Positions 12,536-22,612 of a stretch of 64,000 bases of DNA are shown in pieces. The position numbers and the translations under genes were made by a program. The stretch lies in assembly GCA_020465985.1 (NCBI GenBank), contig JAANYP010007921.1:124001-188000 (forward strand). Reading direction: 5' to 3'. The DNA is from Centrapalus pauciflorus. Taxonomy: Eukaryota; Streptophyta; Magnoliopsida; Asterales; Asteraceae. A model generated the notes under the pieces. It was not told the DNA's origin, did not search any database, and was given only the letters and a program-made list of their open reading frames with translations. Every line of letters starts with the position of its first letter. The first letter of the stretch is position 1.

Positions 12536-13100
12536 CTGGTCAGCCGCGATGTGTGAGCGCGAGAGAGGGAAGATAGCCGAGAGATCTAGCGTGTGAGATG
12601 AAAGTGACTGAGTGATGGCAGCGGCGGCGATGGTGGTGTTGTGCAGTGGCGGCGGCGCTAGGGTTAGGCCGCTGCCGTTGGGGTTAGCGAGATCGAGAGA
12701 GGAGCGTGAGCGAGGGAAGAGGGAGACGAGTACAGAGAGGAGCCGAGGGTTGGTGGTGGTCGCGGAAGAGCGACGGCAGCAGTCGCCGGAGAAGCAAGAG
12801 CGGCAGAGAGTAGAGGGTGAAGAGAGTAGAGAGAGAAAGAAGAGAGAGAAGTGAGAATGTGTTTGTGTGCGTGGGTTTGGCCGAGAAAAGGGGAGAAAGG
12901 AGAAAGGAAATTGGGTTGACCCATTGACCCGACCCATAACCTAAATAATTAATAATAAACATATATAATAATAAATAAATCTAATTGTGTTTTATATTTT
13001 AAATTCTAATAAAATCATTATTTCTAGTAATTAATAATTGGTTTAAATCTTTCTAATAAACCTAATATATATGTTGGAACCAACATATATATTAATTACT
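12536..13100. other. Unassigned insert inside H gag
   Basis: About 380 bp (12540-12920) are GC-rich and purine-rich on the plus strand (GAGAGA and CGGCGG runs), followed by AT-rich sequence (12930-13060) and a 32-bp near-perfect palindrome (13063-13094: TAATATATATGTTGG, AA, CCAACATATATATTA). It matches no part of the other elements in the window. Open frames on both strands here are low-complexity (R/E/S or S/L/P) and unconvincing. It could be an LTR fragment, a 5'-UTR-like host fragment or a captured piece; I cannot tell. Confidence 0.5.
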
Positions 13101-13756
13101 ATAACACTGTCTAGAGTAAGAGTATAGAATTTATCTTTATCATGCTTTATCAGTGCCACATACATTTCCCATTTGGCAGGAAAAGCATCTAGAATCTTGT
13201 TAATTTTCTCTGTTTCACTATACTCCACGTCGTGGCTGTCTAACTCAGTTAGCAAATGATAGAATCGTGTAATAGTCTCATCCAGCTTTTCGTTCTTCTA
13301 GGCTTTGAAGATCGCGAACTGCTGCTTGAGCATTTCCATTCGATTCTTTCTAACCCTGGGGTTACCTTCACACCGTTTCTCTAACGCATCCCACAGCTCT
13401 TTTGCTGTCTACTGATTGCGTAAAGTGTGTAAGATCTCCTGAGGTAACGCCATTCTAATGATAGCGACTGCACGGTTCTCGGCTTCATACAACTTTTTAT
13501 CGTCATCCTTCATCTTTGAATAAGGCAATACCTTTTGTCGTCCTTCAACCTCAGTTGTAGGTGGAATGTATCCTTCATCGATACAAAGCCACATTCGCAT
13601 ATCATTAAACCTCGCGAAGTAGGCAAACCTATCCTTCCACCAGTAAAAGTCCTCTAGTTTCATCAACTTCGGTGGAGAATTCGCTTTTCCAACCTCGTTA
13701 TCCATCTCAATGAATCTCTGTAGAGTTGTCATTGTTTCAAATATTTTTGAATTCAA

Positions 13757-14347
13757 ACTTAAGTAAGTTAATTCGAAATTAATTTAAAGTAATTCTTTCG
13801 AATTTGGATAAATTCGAATGTAATTAATTTTAAACTGGTTTGGAACTAAATTCAAAATTAAGTTTGAAGTCCAACTATATTCGAAATTAAAGACAAACTC
13901 GAAGTCCTCTTAAATTCGAAATCCACAAATTCGAATGAATATTAAATTCGAATTCCCTAAATCGATTTTAGTGTAAAGTCGAAACTCCCAGCAAATTCGA
14001 ATAGGCCAAATTCGAATCAAACTTTAAGGAAACTCAAAAGGAGCGTATGTTCAGTCAAACTCGAAAAATGAGCAAACCCTAATATCCCTTTAACAAAGTC
14101 GAGCGCCGCAAATTCGAAAAACGGCTAATACTTCGAGTTTTTCAAGTTGTGCTGATTAAACCAATATTTTTACGAGTAAAAATACTGATTTCGATCAAAA
14201 ACTTGAACTGCAACAAAGTATTTTCCGAGATCTATCTTGATAAGCTCGAAAAACCTCCAAAAACGTGATATTATCCGTCCAAAACGTCAAGAAACCTAGG
14301 ATGTATCTTATGAACACGAAGAACACCCCAATGGCTCTGATACCACT
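13757..14347 (-). other. Leader of element H with PBS
   Basis: The PBS TGGTATCAGAGCC reads on the minus strand at 14345-14333, two bases inside the LTR. The untranslated leader down to the gag ATG is studded with ATTCGAA/AATTCGAA words (13795-14135) and contains the conserved GCGGCGCTCGA box (about 14102-14112 on the opposite strand) also found in the B and C leaders. Confidence 0.75.
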
Positions 14348-14973
14348 TGTAAGGTCTTGACTCTACGGATCTATCTCGATGCGACACCGTCCAAAGAGTG
14401 CGGAATCCTCGTTAGCGGCTTGACGGTAAGATCACACTCACGGGAACACGGAGACTACCACGGTGTTATATGAACGACTACGAACGTACCAACACGATAA
14501 TTCTCTCCGAAAATAACTCTCTGAATACTAGTAAACTCGAGATCGCCTTTGCTTAATCACTCTCTGAAATTCTGTAAAAGTCTGTTAATTATTCGAGTTA
14601 ATCCTTAATTATACTGACAGATTCGAGTTTGTCTTAGGACAAATTCGAATTAGGCCCAAGGCCCATTCGAATTTGTCCTCATTGACAGATTCGAATTTAC
14701 CTCCATGATAAATTCGAATTTACTCTAAATTCGAATTTCACATGTCAAACTTCTATTTGAACCTATGTTTTAACTTATGTTTGAATTTATCTTTGAACTT
14801 TATGTTTGAACTTCTTGTAATACATTACACTAAGTTCAAACATACAATCAATCAATATCAAACACACATAAACACATATGTCAAACACTATTCAATATTC
14901 AATACCAAGTTACTTGAGTTACACAAAATGCTAACAAAACTTAGACTGCTATCGTCACACAGAGTGTACTAAC
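14348..14973 (-). repeat. 5' LTR of element H (626 bp)
   Basis: On the plus strand it runs TGTAAGGTC to GTACTAACA, the reverse of the A/B family termini. It contains two perfect 12-bp palindromes AAATTCGAATTT (14710-14721, 14727-14738) and several ACAAATTCGAA/TTCGAATTTGT half-sites, where the equivalent stretch in B uses AGATTCGAATCT. The conserved GCTATCGTC box lies near the U3 start. Confidence 0.9.
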
Positions 14974-15153
14974 ATACACATTGTAAGTCACGGATGTTTT
15001 AAAACATCAAAAGCAACCTTTCTTTTTTGTTATAATTAAGCATATTAAGTGTATATGTGTGTGTTCAACAGTGGCCTTTTTTCCTTCCCTTTTTTAACTT
15101 CAAGTGCTGTGTGAATAAGTTTAGTTCCAAGACTTACGATATATGTAAGCCTC
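14974..15153. other. Older flanking DNA between elements H and J
   Basis: There are 180 bp without a recognisable feature. It is the left part of the target in which J inserted and continues at 25919 after J: GCCTC (15149-15153) and ACCTC (25919-25923) are the imperfect target duplication. Confidence 0.6.
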
Positions 15154-15821
15154 TGTCAGGATCTAAAACTAAATAACCAAGATTAACTGATTTGAAATTT
15201 ATCAGAGTATAAATCAATAATCTTGCTTTGAATCAAAGTTTAATTAAGAAGTTTGCAGAATAACACTTAATTATTTTAACAAAAACTTTCAGAACCGATG
15301 AAACATAAAACATAAGAAGTAATCAAGACTGTTTGTATTGCTGAATTCAATGATTACAATCACCTCTAATCTGTTTTGATTAGACGAAGAACACAGACTG
15401 TTCTTAGGGTTTTACAACCTTAGAGGCTTGAGAAAACTTAATCAACAAAGCAATTACAGACTCAAAATATGTAGAAAACTTCTATTCAATAGAAAACCTA
15501 TTCTGTCTATTTATATTGCTTTTTGGACTTGTTTCCTTGAAGGACTATGACTTCTCTGATAGTAGATATGCTGGAATCTTCATGTAGATATCGTTTCCTG
15601 AAAATCAGCACTTTCTGTTTATGAAACTGTTGAGCAGCTTGAATCTCTTGACAGCATGAACTGAGCAGCTTGAGTTGTTTTGCTCTGGCAGCTTGAACTT
15701 TTACACTGGCAGCTCGAGTTTCTTCAACTAGCAGCATGAACTTTGTATTTACATGAAAAATCTACTAACAGTCTGAGAAGTCTAACTAACAGTTTGAACA
15801 TTCTTAAATTATTTCCCAACA
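15154..15821 (-). repeat. 3' LTR of element J (668 bp)
   Basis: It runs TGTCAGGATC to TTTCCCAACA on the plus strand, flanked on the right by the PPT. It carries many copies of AGCAGCTTGAG-type words at 15630-15800. A 76-residue open frame (15737-15507) is made mainly of these words and ends in the TATA region; I do not regard it as a gene. Confidence 0.95.
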
Positions 15822-15836
15822 ATCTCCCCCTAACTT
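15822..15836 (-). promoter_or_regulatory. Polypurine tract of element J
   Basis: On the minus strand it reads AAGTTAGGGGGAGAT, directly before the TGTTGGG start of the LTR. Confidence 0.85.
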
Positions 15837-15922
15837 AAATTCTTTGCACAAGACTTTAAGTTCTATACAAACATGGAAATGAAAAAGTAAACTGTTATTC
15901 ACAAACCAAGGCTTTCAAAAAC

Positions 15923-18720
15923 TTACAACTGTGCAAGTTTATGATCTATAGTCTTCAAAAATTCTCTCTTTAGCTCATCTCTATCACAAGATATTCTGAC
16001 AGACTTCATCTGGAGTAGTATATTCTTTGGAAGATCATAGAATTCAAGATTAAAGAACATACCAGATCCATCTGTGAATTTGATTCTGTAAGTCCTGGAT
16101 TTGACAAAAATATTAACTTCCTTGATTTTCAATACCTTCTTGTTGGCATCCTCTACATCTTTTCTAATAAATTCAGGATCAACAATGGACTTCAGATCTC
16201 TGATGACTTGTTTCACTTGTGGTAGAGAAGATCTAACTTGTGATACAGACCCAATGTTGTGCATTCTGATAAGCTCATCTCTGGTCAACTTCTGAACCAT
16301 CTGCCAAAATGTATCATATTCTTCTTCAGGACCAGACTCTCTTCTTATCACAAACTTAATTCTCAAGTCACGGTCATCCAGTGACTTAGCAAACCAGTAG
16401 TTGATTTGAGGCTTTGTAAAATCATGTTGATCAATCAACTTCTCTATCTCCATGGCCTTTTGTAGTTGTTGCTCAAAGAGCAGCCTTTTAACCGATGAAA
16501 GAATAGAAAGAGCAGCTTGATCAGTGGGAACAGGTGTACTGGCAGCAGCTTGAATATGACTTGTAGTAGGTTGAGCTGGTTCTTGTGATGATTGGACTTC
16601 TTGGGAGGTTTTTGCTTTCTTTCTTTTCTCCATTTCTTTATCATGTATTTCCTGCAGCCTTTCAGTAGTCATGGACTGAGCCATTTTCTTTGGAATACCT
16701 GCTACAAAGGCAAAATTGATTAAGAATCTTCTGTGCTCAGCCTTGGTGTGCCCTGTTGGCATCTTTCTCTTCTTTTCACCTTGTTTGCCCACAAACCCCT
16801 TTAGGTAATCACCTAATGTCTCATCATCATCTATTGGGGGCTGGGCTTGCTGATCTAATTCTTTATCCTGTTCTTCTGCTAACCTTTTGGCAACTTCAGC
16901 ATCAAAGGCAATCTGGGCTTCTTTGGAGGAGAATTTGTGCTTTGGAGATTCAATAAGAATGCCCTTGCCTTTGTCTTTTGCAGAAGAGGATGTTGCTTGG
17001 ACTGTACTTGATGGAGCTTGAATGCCTTCCCTGATCACAACTCCAGTGACTTTTGAAGGAGCAGCTTGAGTTTCTAGGCTAACAGCTTGAGAAGCTGTTG
17101 GGACTGCTAGCCTAGAAACTGGGACTGTTGGTGCTACTTGGACTGTTGTTGTTGATGGAGCTGCTTGGACTGTTGTAGGAACCTCCTGATTCTCCCCCTT
17201 TTTGGAAGCATTGGTTTGGTCAGAAGGACCTACAACCTTTGCCCCTTGGGTTTGAATCAAACGCTCTAATTGAATGAGCTTATTTCCACAAAGGGTAAAC
17301 CCCTTATGAAGATAATCCATCCTCTGATTTTGAGCCATTTCTGATTGCTTTAGGGCCATTATTTGTGCACCCTGTGCAGCAATGATGGACATTTGGTATT
17401 CCAACATAGCTACAACAGGTTTCAGCTTGGGATCCGTCAAAAGCATGAGTTGCAGACTAGTCTCAAGATCAGAAAACACCTGTGGTGCTTGTGATCTATC
17501 ACTGACATTAATACCAGAAGTAGAAACCTCTGGGCCCCTCTGTTCTTGGTTCTGGGGACTTCCAGCTTGTGTTTGCACACTTGCTGTTGCCATGGGCGTG
17601 GTCTTAGCTATGTTGGCACTGTCCTGTGCCTCTTGTGCAGAGACATCAGTAGTGTCAGCCACAGAACCCATATGAACCATCTCTGAAGAGATGTTCACCT
17701 CCTGAGTGAGGATGGGAGTTTCCTCTAGTGGTTCCCTTTGGATATGCTGTGCAGGAGTATCCTCCTGCACAGGGATATATGGCTCTTGCTGATGGGAGGA
17801 GGAGGAAGGAGCTCCTGGTCCCCTTTTTCTTTTGTATATATTTTTGAGTGGGCGTGTTGGCTGTACAAAAGGATCAGTGGGAGTTTGTGTATCATGAGGA
17901 GTGGGTTGGGGTCTTGGGGGTGTAGCAGTGATGTTAGGCTGAGCCTGCTCAAGACCCTCTCCTCTGTTTCCTGAAATGATGTTCATCATTGCAGAGGGCA
18001 ATGGAACATCTACACTGACAAAATTGGCACTTGGCTTTATCAGCCTTTTGATAGAAGATAGTGAGTGCCTATGGGAAATATGTATCCTCTTATGTAAATG
18101 AGAAGTAGGCAGGTGTGTGCAATGATTTCTGCCAAAAATCTTGGATACATTAAAAACTTCCCATTCTTTAGGGAATGATGCCTTAACATCCCCCGAAAAA
18201 TCATGTTTGAAAAATTGAACCGTTGGCCTGTTGAAAAGCACACTAAGGCAGTGGCAATGTTAGAAGAAAATTCTGACCAACCAGTTCTTTTGGGGCTCAT
18301 ACACTGCTGAATAATATGTACAAGAAATTTCCATTTAGGAGAAAAATGGGCTTTCAAGAAAGTAAATGAATCAGCAGGACCCCTATAACCTATATTGTAA
18401 AGACCAGTATGTAAAGCGTTAAGGGTTAGGTCTGTTATACCTGTGGCATCTTGAAGATGCAAATGGTGCCGAATGGATTCCTCAGTGATGGTGATGGGAG
18501 TGCCATCAATTTTGGATAGTAAAGTGGGAATTCCATTGATGGTTTGAAAAGTGGCACGGTTCCAGAACTGTTCGATATGCGATATGTATATGGTGGGATT
18601 GATATTGAGGGCATGGTTGATATGGGAGTGCCTGAGGAAATCCATCATGTCATGGAACGGCTGAAGTTCAGAGTGTTTGAGAGAGTATCGAAGGCAGTTG
18701 TGTTCTTTGACAAACTCCAT
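15923..18720 (-). pseudogene. Env-like ORF of Sirevirus J (one frameshift)
   Basis: This is a third ORF downstream of pol with unknown role. The ATG at 18720 opens a domain of about 200 residues related to the N-terminal domain of A/B/C (MMDFLRHSHINHALNINPT, then IEQFW, KWKFLVHIIQ and FLMYPRFLAEII). The frame changes near 18105 and then stays open to 15923. Downstream are a P/T/Q-rich linker with a KRKRGP basic patch, a coiled-coil-like MLEYQMSIIAAQGAQIMALKQ segment, repeated T/VQAA linkers encoded by the family word, a K-rich region, and a C-terminal globular domain ending DHKLAQL. No membrane segment is visible. The frameshift may be a real lesion or an assembly error, since the rest of the ORF is undamaged. 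Confidence 0.8.
17062..17122 (-). repeat. 61-bp repeat, copy in J env-like ORF
   Basis: It is identical over 61 bp to 20835-20895 in J's pol. It contains an inverted repeat (AGTTTCTAGGCTA with TAGCCTAGAAACT) around an inner ACAGCTT-GAG-AAGCTGT hairpin and encodes VSRLAVPTASQAVSLETQA in both ORFs. Confidence 0.9.
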
Positions 18721-19062
18721 GGATGATCAAACGATGGTTTAGGGTTTGAAAGAAGAATGTGTGATTCGTTCAGAGAGAAAGCAGAAGGCCGTGGAAGAAA
18801 AATATGTAACTGGTAGTTACAACTGAACGAAACTGGGACCTTTAAAGGTTTCGAAAAAGTTGGGTCCCGCGCACACATTTGAAAAATTACCCAAATACCC
18901 TGCACACTTTGACAGATCAAGTGAAAATAACTAGCAGTCCGAGAAAATGAACTAGCAGCATGAGAAAAGACTCATGCTGTTAGTGTAAATTTGTGCAGAT
19001 TTTCAATGGAACAGTGTCTCCTCCTTAAATTAGCATATTGAGTTGATAATAATAAAAATCAA
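18721..19062 (-). other. Short post-pol spacer of element J
   Basis: 340 bp separate pol from the env-like ATG, far shorter than in A/B/C, and without the triple stem-loop. It contains a hairpin at 18951-18984 (ACTAGCAGCATGAG, loop AAAAGA, CTCATGCTGTTAGT; one mismatch) built from two opposite copies of the family word. No splice acceptor as clean as in A/B/C is seen directly before the ATG. Confidence 0.6.
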
Positions 19063-22000
19063 TTAATCCATGTTTACCATACCAATGTTTGATACTAGGA
19101 AAGTGAACCTTCCCACATCAAAAGGTTTTGTAAATAGATCAGCTAGCTGATCATCTGTATGTATTTTGGTAACTTGGATTAACTTCTTTTCATTACAATC
19201 TCTGATGAAGTGAAATCTGATTTCTATATGCTTGGTTTTTGGGAATTTCACTGGGTTTTGCACAATGCTAATGGCACTTGAATTGTAAATATAAATAGGA
19301 GTGGATAAGAAATTCATACCATAGTCTCTTAGCTGATTTTGAATCCACATTACCTGGGAGCAGCAGCTTGCAGCTGCTACGTATTCTGCTTCAGTGGATG
19401 ATGTGGAGACAGTTGTTTGCTTTTTGCATTGCCAAGAGACCAGTCTTGCTCCTAAGTATTGGCATCCACCAGTTGTGGATTTTCTGTCAATGTTGCAACC
19501 ACCATAGTCACTGTCAGAATAAGCAGTTAGTACAAAAGGAGAGTCTTTAGGATACCATAGGCCTAAATGTGGTTGGCCTTTAAGATATCTAAAGATTCTC
19601 TTAACAGCAACCAAGTGAGACTCCTTTGGAGAGCATTGAAACCTAGCACACACACAGACAGCAAACATTATATCAGGTCTAGAAGATGTTAGATACATGA
19701 GAGATCCTATAAGGGATTTGTATAGATGAATGTCCACATCTATGCCATCTTTGTCTGTATGAAGCTGTTTATGAGGATCCATTGGAGTGCTTGCAACCTT
19801 TGTGTCTTGATAGCCAAACTTTTCCAGTATGTCTTTGACATACTTTGATTGACTTATGAATAGACCAGTAGGCTTCTGTTTAACCTGCAGCCCTAGAAAG
19901 AATGTGAGTTCCCCCATTGAACTCATTTGAAACTTTTTGTGCATTAGGGTCTCAAAATCTTTGCACAACCCATCATTAGTTGAGCCAAAGATGATGTCAT
20001 CAACATAGATTTGGACAAGAAGAATCTCAGCTTTGATGGATTTAGTGAAAAGTGTTTTGTCCAGAGTGCCTCTCTTGAATCCATTCTGTAGAAGATATGA
20101 TGACAGTGTGTCATACCATGCTCTGGGGGCTTGGTGAAGACCATAGAGAGCTTTGTCTAGCTTGTACACCCTGTCTGGATACTTGTAGTCTTCAAAACCA
20201 GGAGGTTGACACACATACACTTCCTCTTCAATTGTCCCATACAGGAAAGCAGACTTAACATCCATTTGATACACTTTAAATCCTTTGAAACTTGCATATG
20301 CTAGAAATAGTCTGATGGCTTCAATTCTTGCTACTGGAGCAAAGACATCATCATAATCTATTCCTTCTTCTTGAGTGTACCCTTGTGCTACTAGTCTTGC
20401 TTTGTTCTTGATGACTATCCCTCTCTCATCCTTCTTGTTTCTGAACACCCATCTTGTACCTATTGCTCTCTTACCTTTAGGAAGATCCACCAGAGTCCAT
20501 ACATTCTGAATTTTGAACTGTAAAAGCTCTTCTTGCATAGCTTCAATCCAGGATGAATCTTTTAATGCTTCTGATGCCTTTTTAGGTTCCAATTGAGACA
20601 TGAAACAGGCATGTTCAAAAGCAGCTAGACTGAATTCAGGAACTGCTTGTTCAGCAGCAGCAGTCTCATTGTGAACCATCTTCCTTGTTTGAACAGGAGT
20701 GCTTGGATCACCCAGTATTTGATTGAGAGGGTGATACTTATGAACTCTTAGTGTGGGCTCTCTCTCTGTTTGAAAGGACGTTCCAAGGTTTGTGTCATCT
20801 CCATCAGAACCAGTGAATGGTTCAGTTTCTGGAACAGCTTGAGTTTCTAGGCTAACAGCTTGAGAAGCTGTTGGGACTGCTAGCCTAGAAACTGGAGCTG
20901 TTTCCTTTTGTGTTGGAGCTGTGCTGTCAGGACTTGGGAATGGCACTTCAGTGTCGGGATTTGCATCATGTTGAGTGCTCAGGACCCCTGGAGGATCACA
21001 TGACAGAAGTGGTAGAGTGGTGAAATCATCCCAACTTGTTGAATCTGCAGCAGTCTGAAACTTTGTGCCAACAGCATGAGAAATTGTATTGGCAGCATGA
21101 GAATTTGTGTTAGCAGCTTCAACCCTGTATGCATCAGCTTCTGCAGTATACTCAACAAAGCTCAGAGAATTTGTTAGTGAATCTAAATCAAACAACCAAT
21201 CAGGACCAGTGCCTTTGATGTTAGCAGTATTTTCATTAAATTCAACATTGGCACTTTCTTCAATTGTTTTAGACACACTGTTGTATACTCTATAGGCTTT
21301 GCTTTGAGTTGAGTATCCTACAAAGAATCCTTCTTCAGCTTTACTCTCAAACTTCCCTAAGTGAGTCTTAGTGTGAAGAATAGTACATGGGCATCCAAAA
21401 GGCTTGAAGAAAGCTATTAGGGGACTTCTGTTATGGAATAACTCATAGGGAGTTTTTCCTTGAGATTGGACAACTTGAACCCTATTTAGAACATAACAGG
21501 CTGTATTAACAGCTTCTGCCCAGAAAGTCATTGGCATATTTGAATCAGCTAGCATTGTTCTAGCAGCCTCAATTAATGTTCTATTCTTTCTTTCAGCTAC
21601 ACCATTTTGCTGTGGTGTTCTTGGTGCACTATATTGTCTAGCAATGCCTTTGGACTCACAGAAACTGTTTAGAATTTGATTTTTAAATTCAGTTCCATTG
21701 TCTGATCTTATCACCTTAACTTTGGAATTGGATTGGTTTTCTATCTTAAGGATAAAAGACTTAACTAGCTCAGCAGTTTCATCTTTGGACCTAAGAAAGT
21801 AAACCCAAGTAAATCTGGTGAAATCATCAACAATGACTAAACAGTATGCCCTTTTATTCAAACTCAAAACAGATGTTGGACCAAATAGATCCATATGTAA
21901 CAACTGAAGAACAGATGAGATTGAATTTACTTCTTCGGCCTTATGAGAAGTTTTGTGTTGCTTACCTTTAAGACATGCTACACAATGATCATCACAAATG

Positions 22001-22612
22001 AACTCCTTTTGTGGTAATCCTCTTACCAGATTCTTTTTAACTAAATCATTCATGGACTTGAAGTTCATGTGACACATCCTTTCTATGCCAAAGAGCAGAC
22101 TCATTTGATGATGCTTTGGATATTAAACAGCTTAAAGTATTTGATTTAGTCAAGAGAGCTGTGTCCAGGCAGTAAACATTGTCCTTTCTTGGTGTTCTAA
22201 GTAAAACAAGATTTTCAGGAATTTTGAAATCCTTTGAAAGAACAATGCACTCAGAATCTGTGAACAGAACAATGTTTTGTTTGTCACAGATTTGAGAGAC
22301 ACTCAATAAATTGTACTTCAGCTGTTCAACATACAGAACATCATGGAATGTCATGTTGCCTGCATTAACAGTGCCTTTACCTGTAACTTTACCTCCTTTT
22401 GAGTTGCCTCCAAATGCAACAAAACCTCCATCAAAGCCTTTGAAATTTGACAAGCATTCAGAATTGCCTGTCATGTGCCTAGAGCATCCACTGTCCAGAT
22501 GCCATCTTGTTCTATGAGGAGACCTGTGGTTGCCCTGCACAAATAACAACTTAGTTAGTAGTGGAGTAAACCCAAACCAAATTGGTTTTGGGTTGGCCTT
22601 GTACATTGACAT
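19063..22612 (-). pseudogene. pol of element J (copia protease-integrase-RT-RNase H), one frameshift
   Basis: It encodes the enzymes of retrotransposition. Domains on the minus strand: protease DSGCSRHMTG (about 22490); a frameshift near 22088 just after ALWHR in the integrase zinc region; integrase HHCC end (CVACLKGKQHK), then D in MDLFGP, D in RSDNGTEF and E in GVAERKNR; a long P/T/A-rich linker holding the 61-bp repeat; RT with KVYQMDVKSAFLYG and YVDD (20007-19996); RNase H with DSDYGG and STEAEYVAA; end at 19063. The frame from 22104 to 19063 (about 1010 codons) is uninterrupted and all visible catalytic residues are present. It starts in a different frame from gag, with a TTGTGCAG acceptor-like site at about 22540-22533. 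Confidence 0.92.
20835..20895 (-). repeat. 61-bp repeat, copy in J pol linker
   Basis: Identical to 17062-17122 and in the same coding frame. It lies in the non-conserved linker between integrase and RT, in a region rich in the element's repeated word. Confidence 0.9.

Larger units (their letters stand above)
10731..13756 (-). pseudogene. gag of element H, disrupted by stops, a deletion and an inverted block
   Basis: The N-terminal copia gag domain reads on the minus strand from the ATG at 13756 to about 13102, with in-frame TAG codons near 13411 and 13299. The C-terminal part reads on the minus strand from about 12054 to 10731, including a coiled coil (12012-11640), an in-frame stop at 11407, a zinc knuckle CFRCHERGHVASSC near 11290 and a frameshift near 11195. 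The middle part, including the first zinc knuckle, is found on the plus strand (12056 to about 12535). About 145 residues present in B's gag between these parts are missing. The gag stop is followed by the pol leader at 10730. Confidence 0.85.
6586..14973 (-). mobile_element. Element H: degenerate 5' two-thirds of a Sirevirus-type copia element
   Basis: Order on the minus strand: 5' LTR (14973-14348), PBS, leader, gag, pol, and the start of the post-pol spacer, cut at 6586 by element I. The env-like ORF and 3' LTR are not in the window. It is the same superfamily as B, with colinear proteins, but carries many stops, frameshifts, a deletion and an inverted block in gag, so it is clearly old and inactive. 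TACAC at 14974-14978 is the likely target duplication. Confidence 0.85.

Noticed and set aside
12518..12962. Several overlapping open frames on both strands (80-139 residues)
   Set aside because: Low-complexity R/E- or S/L/P-rich translations from a GC-rich purine-biased stretch; no domain, and all frames are open because of composition.
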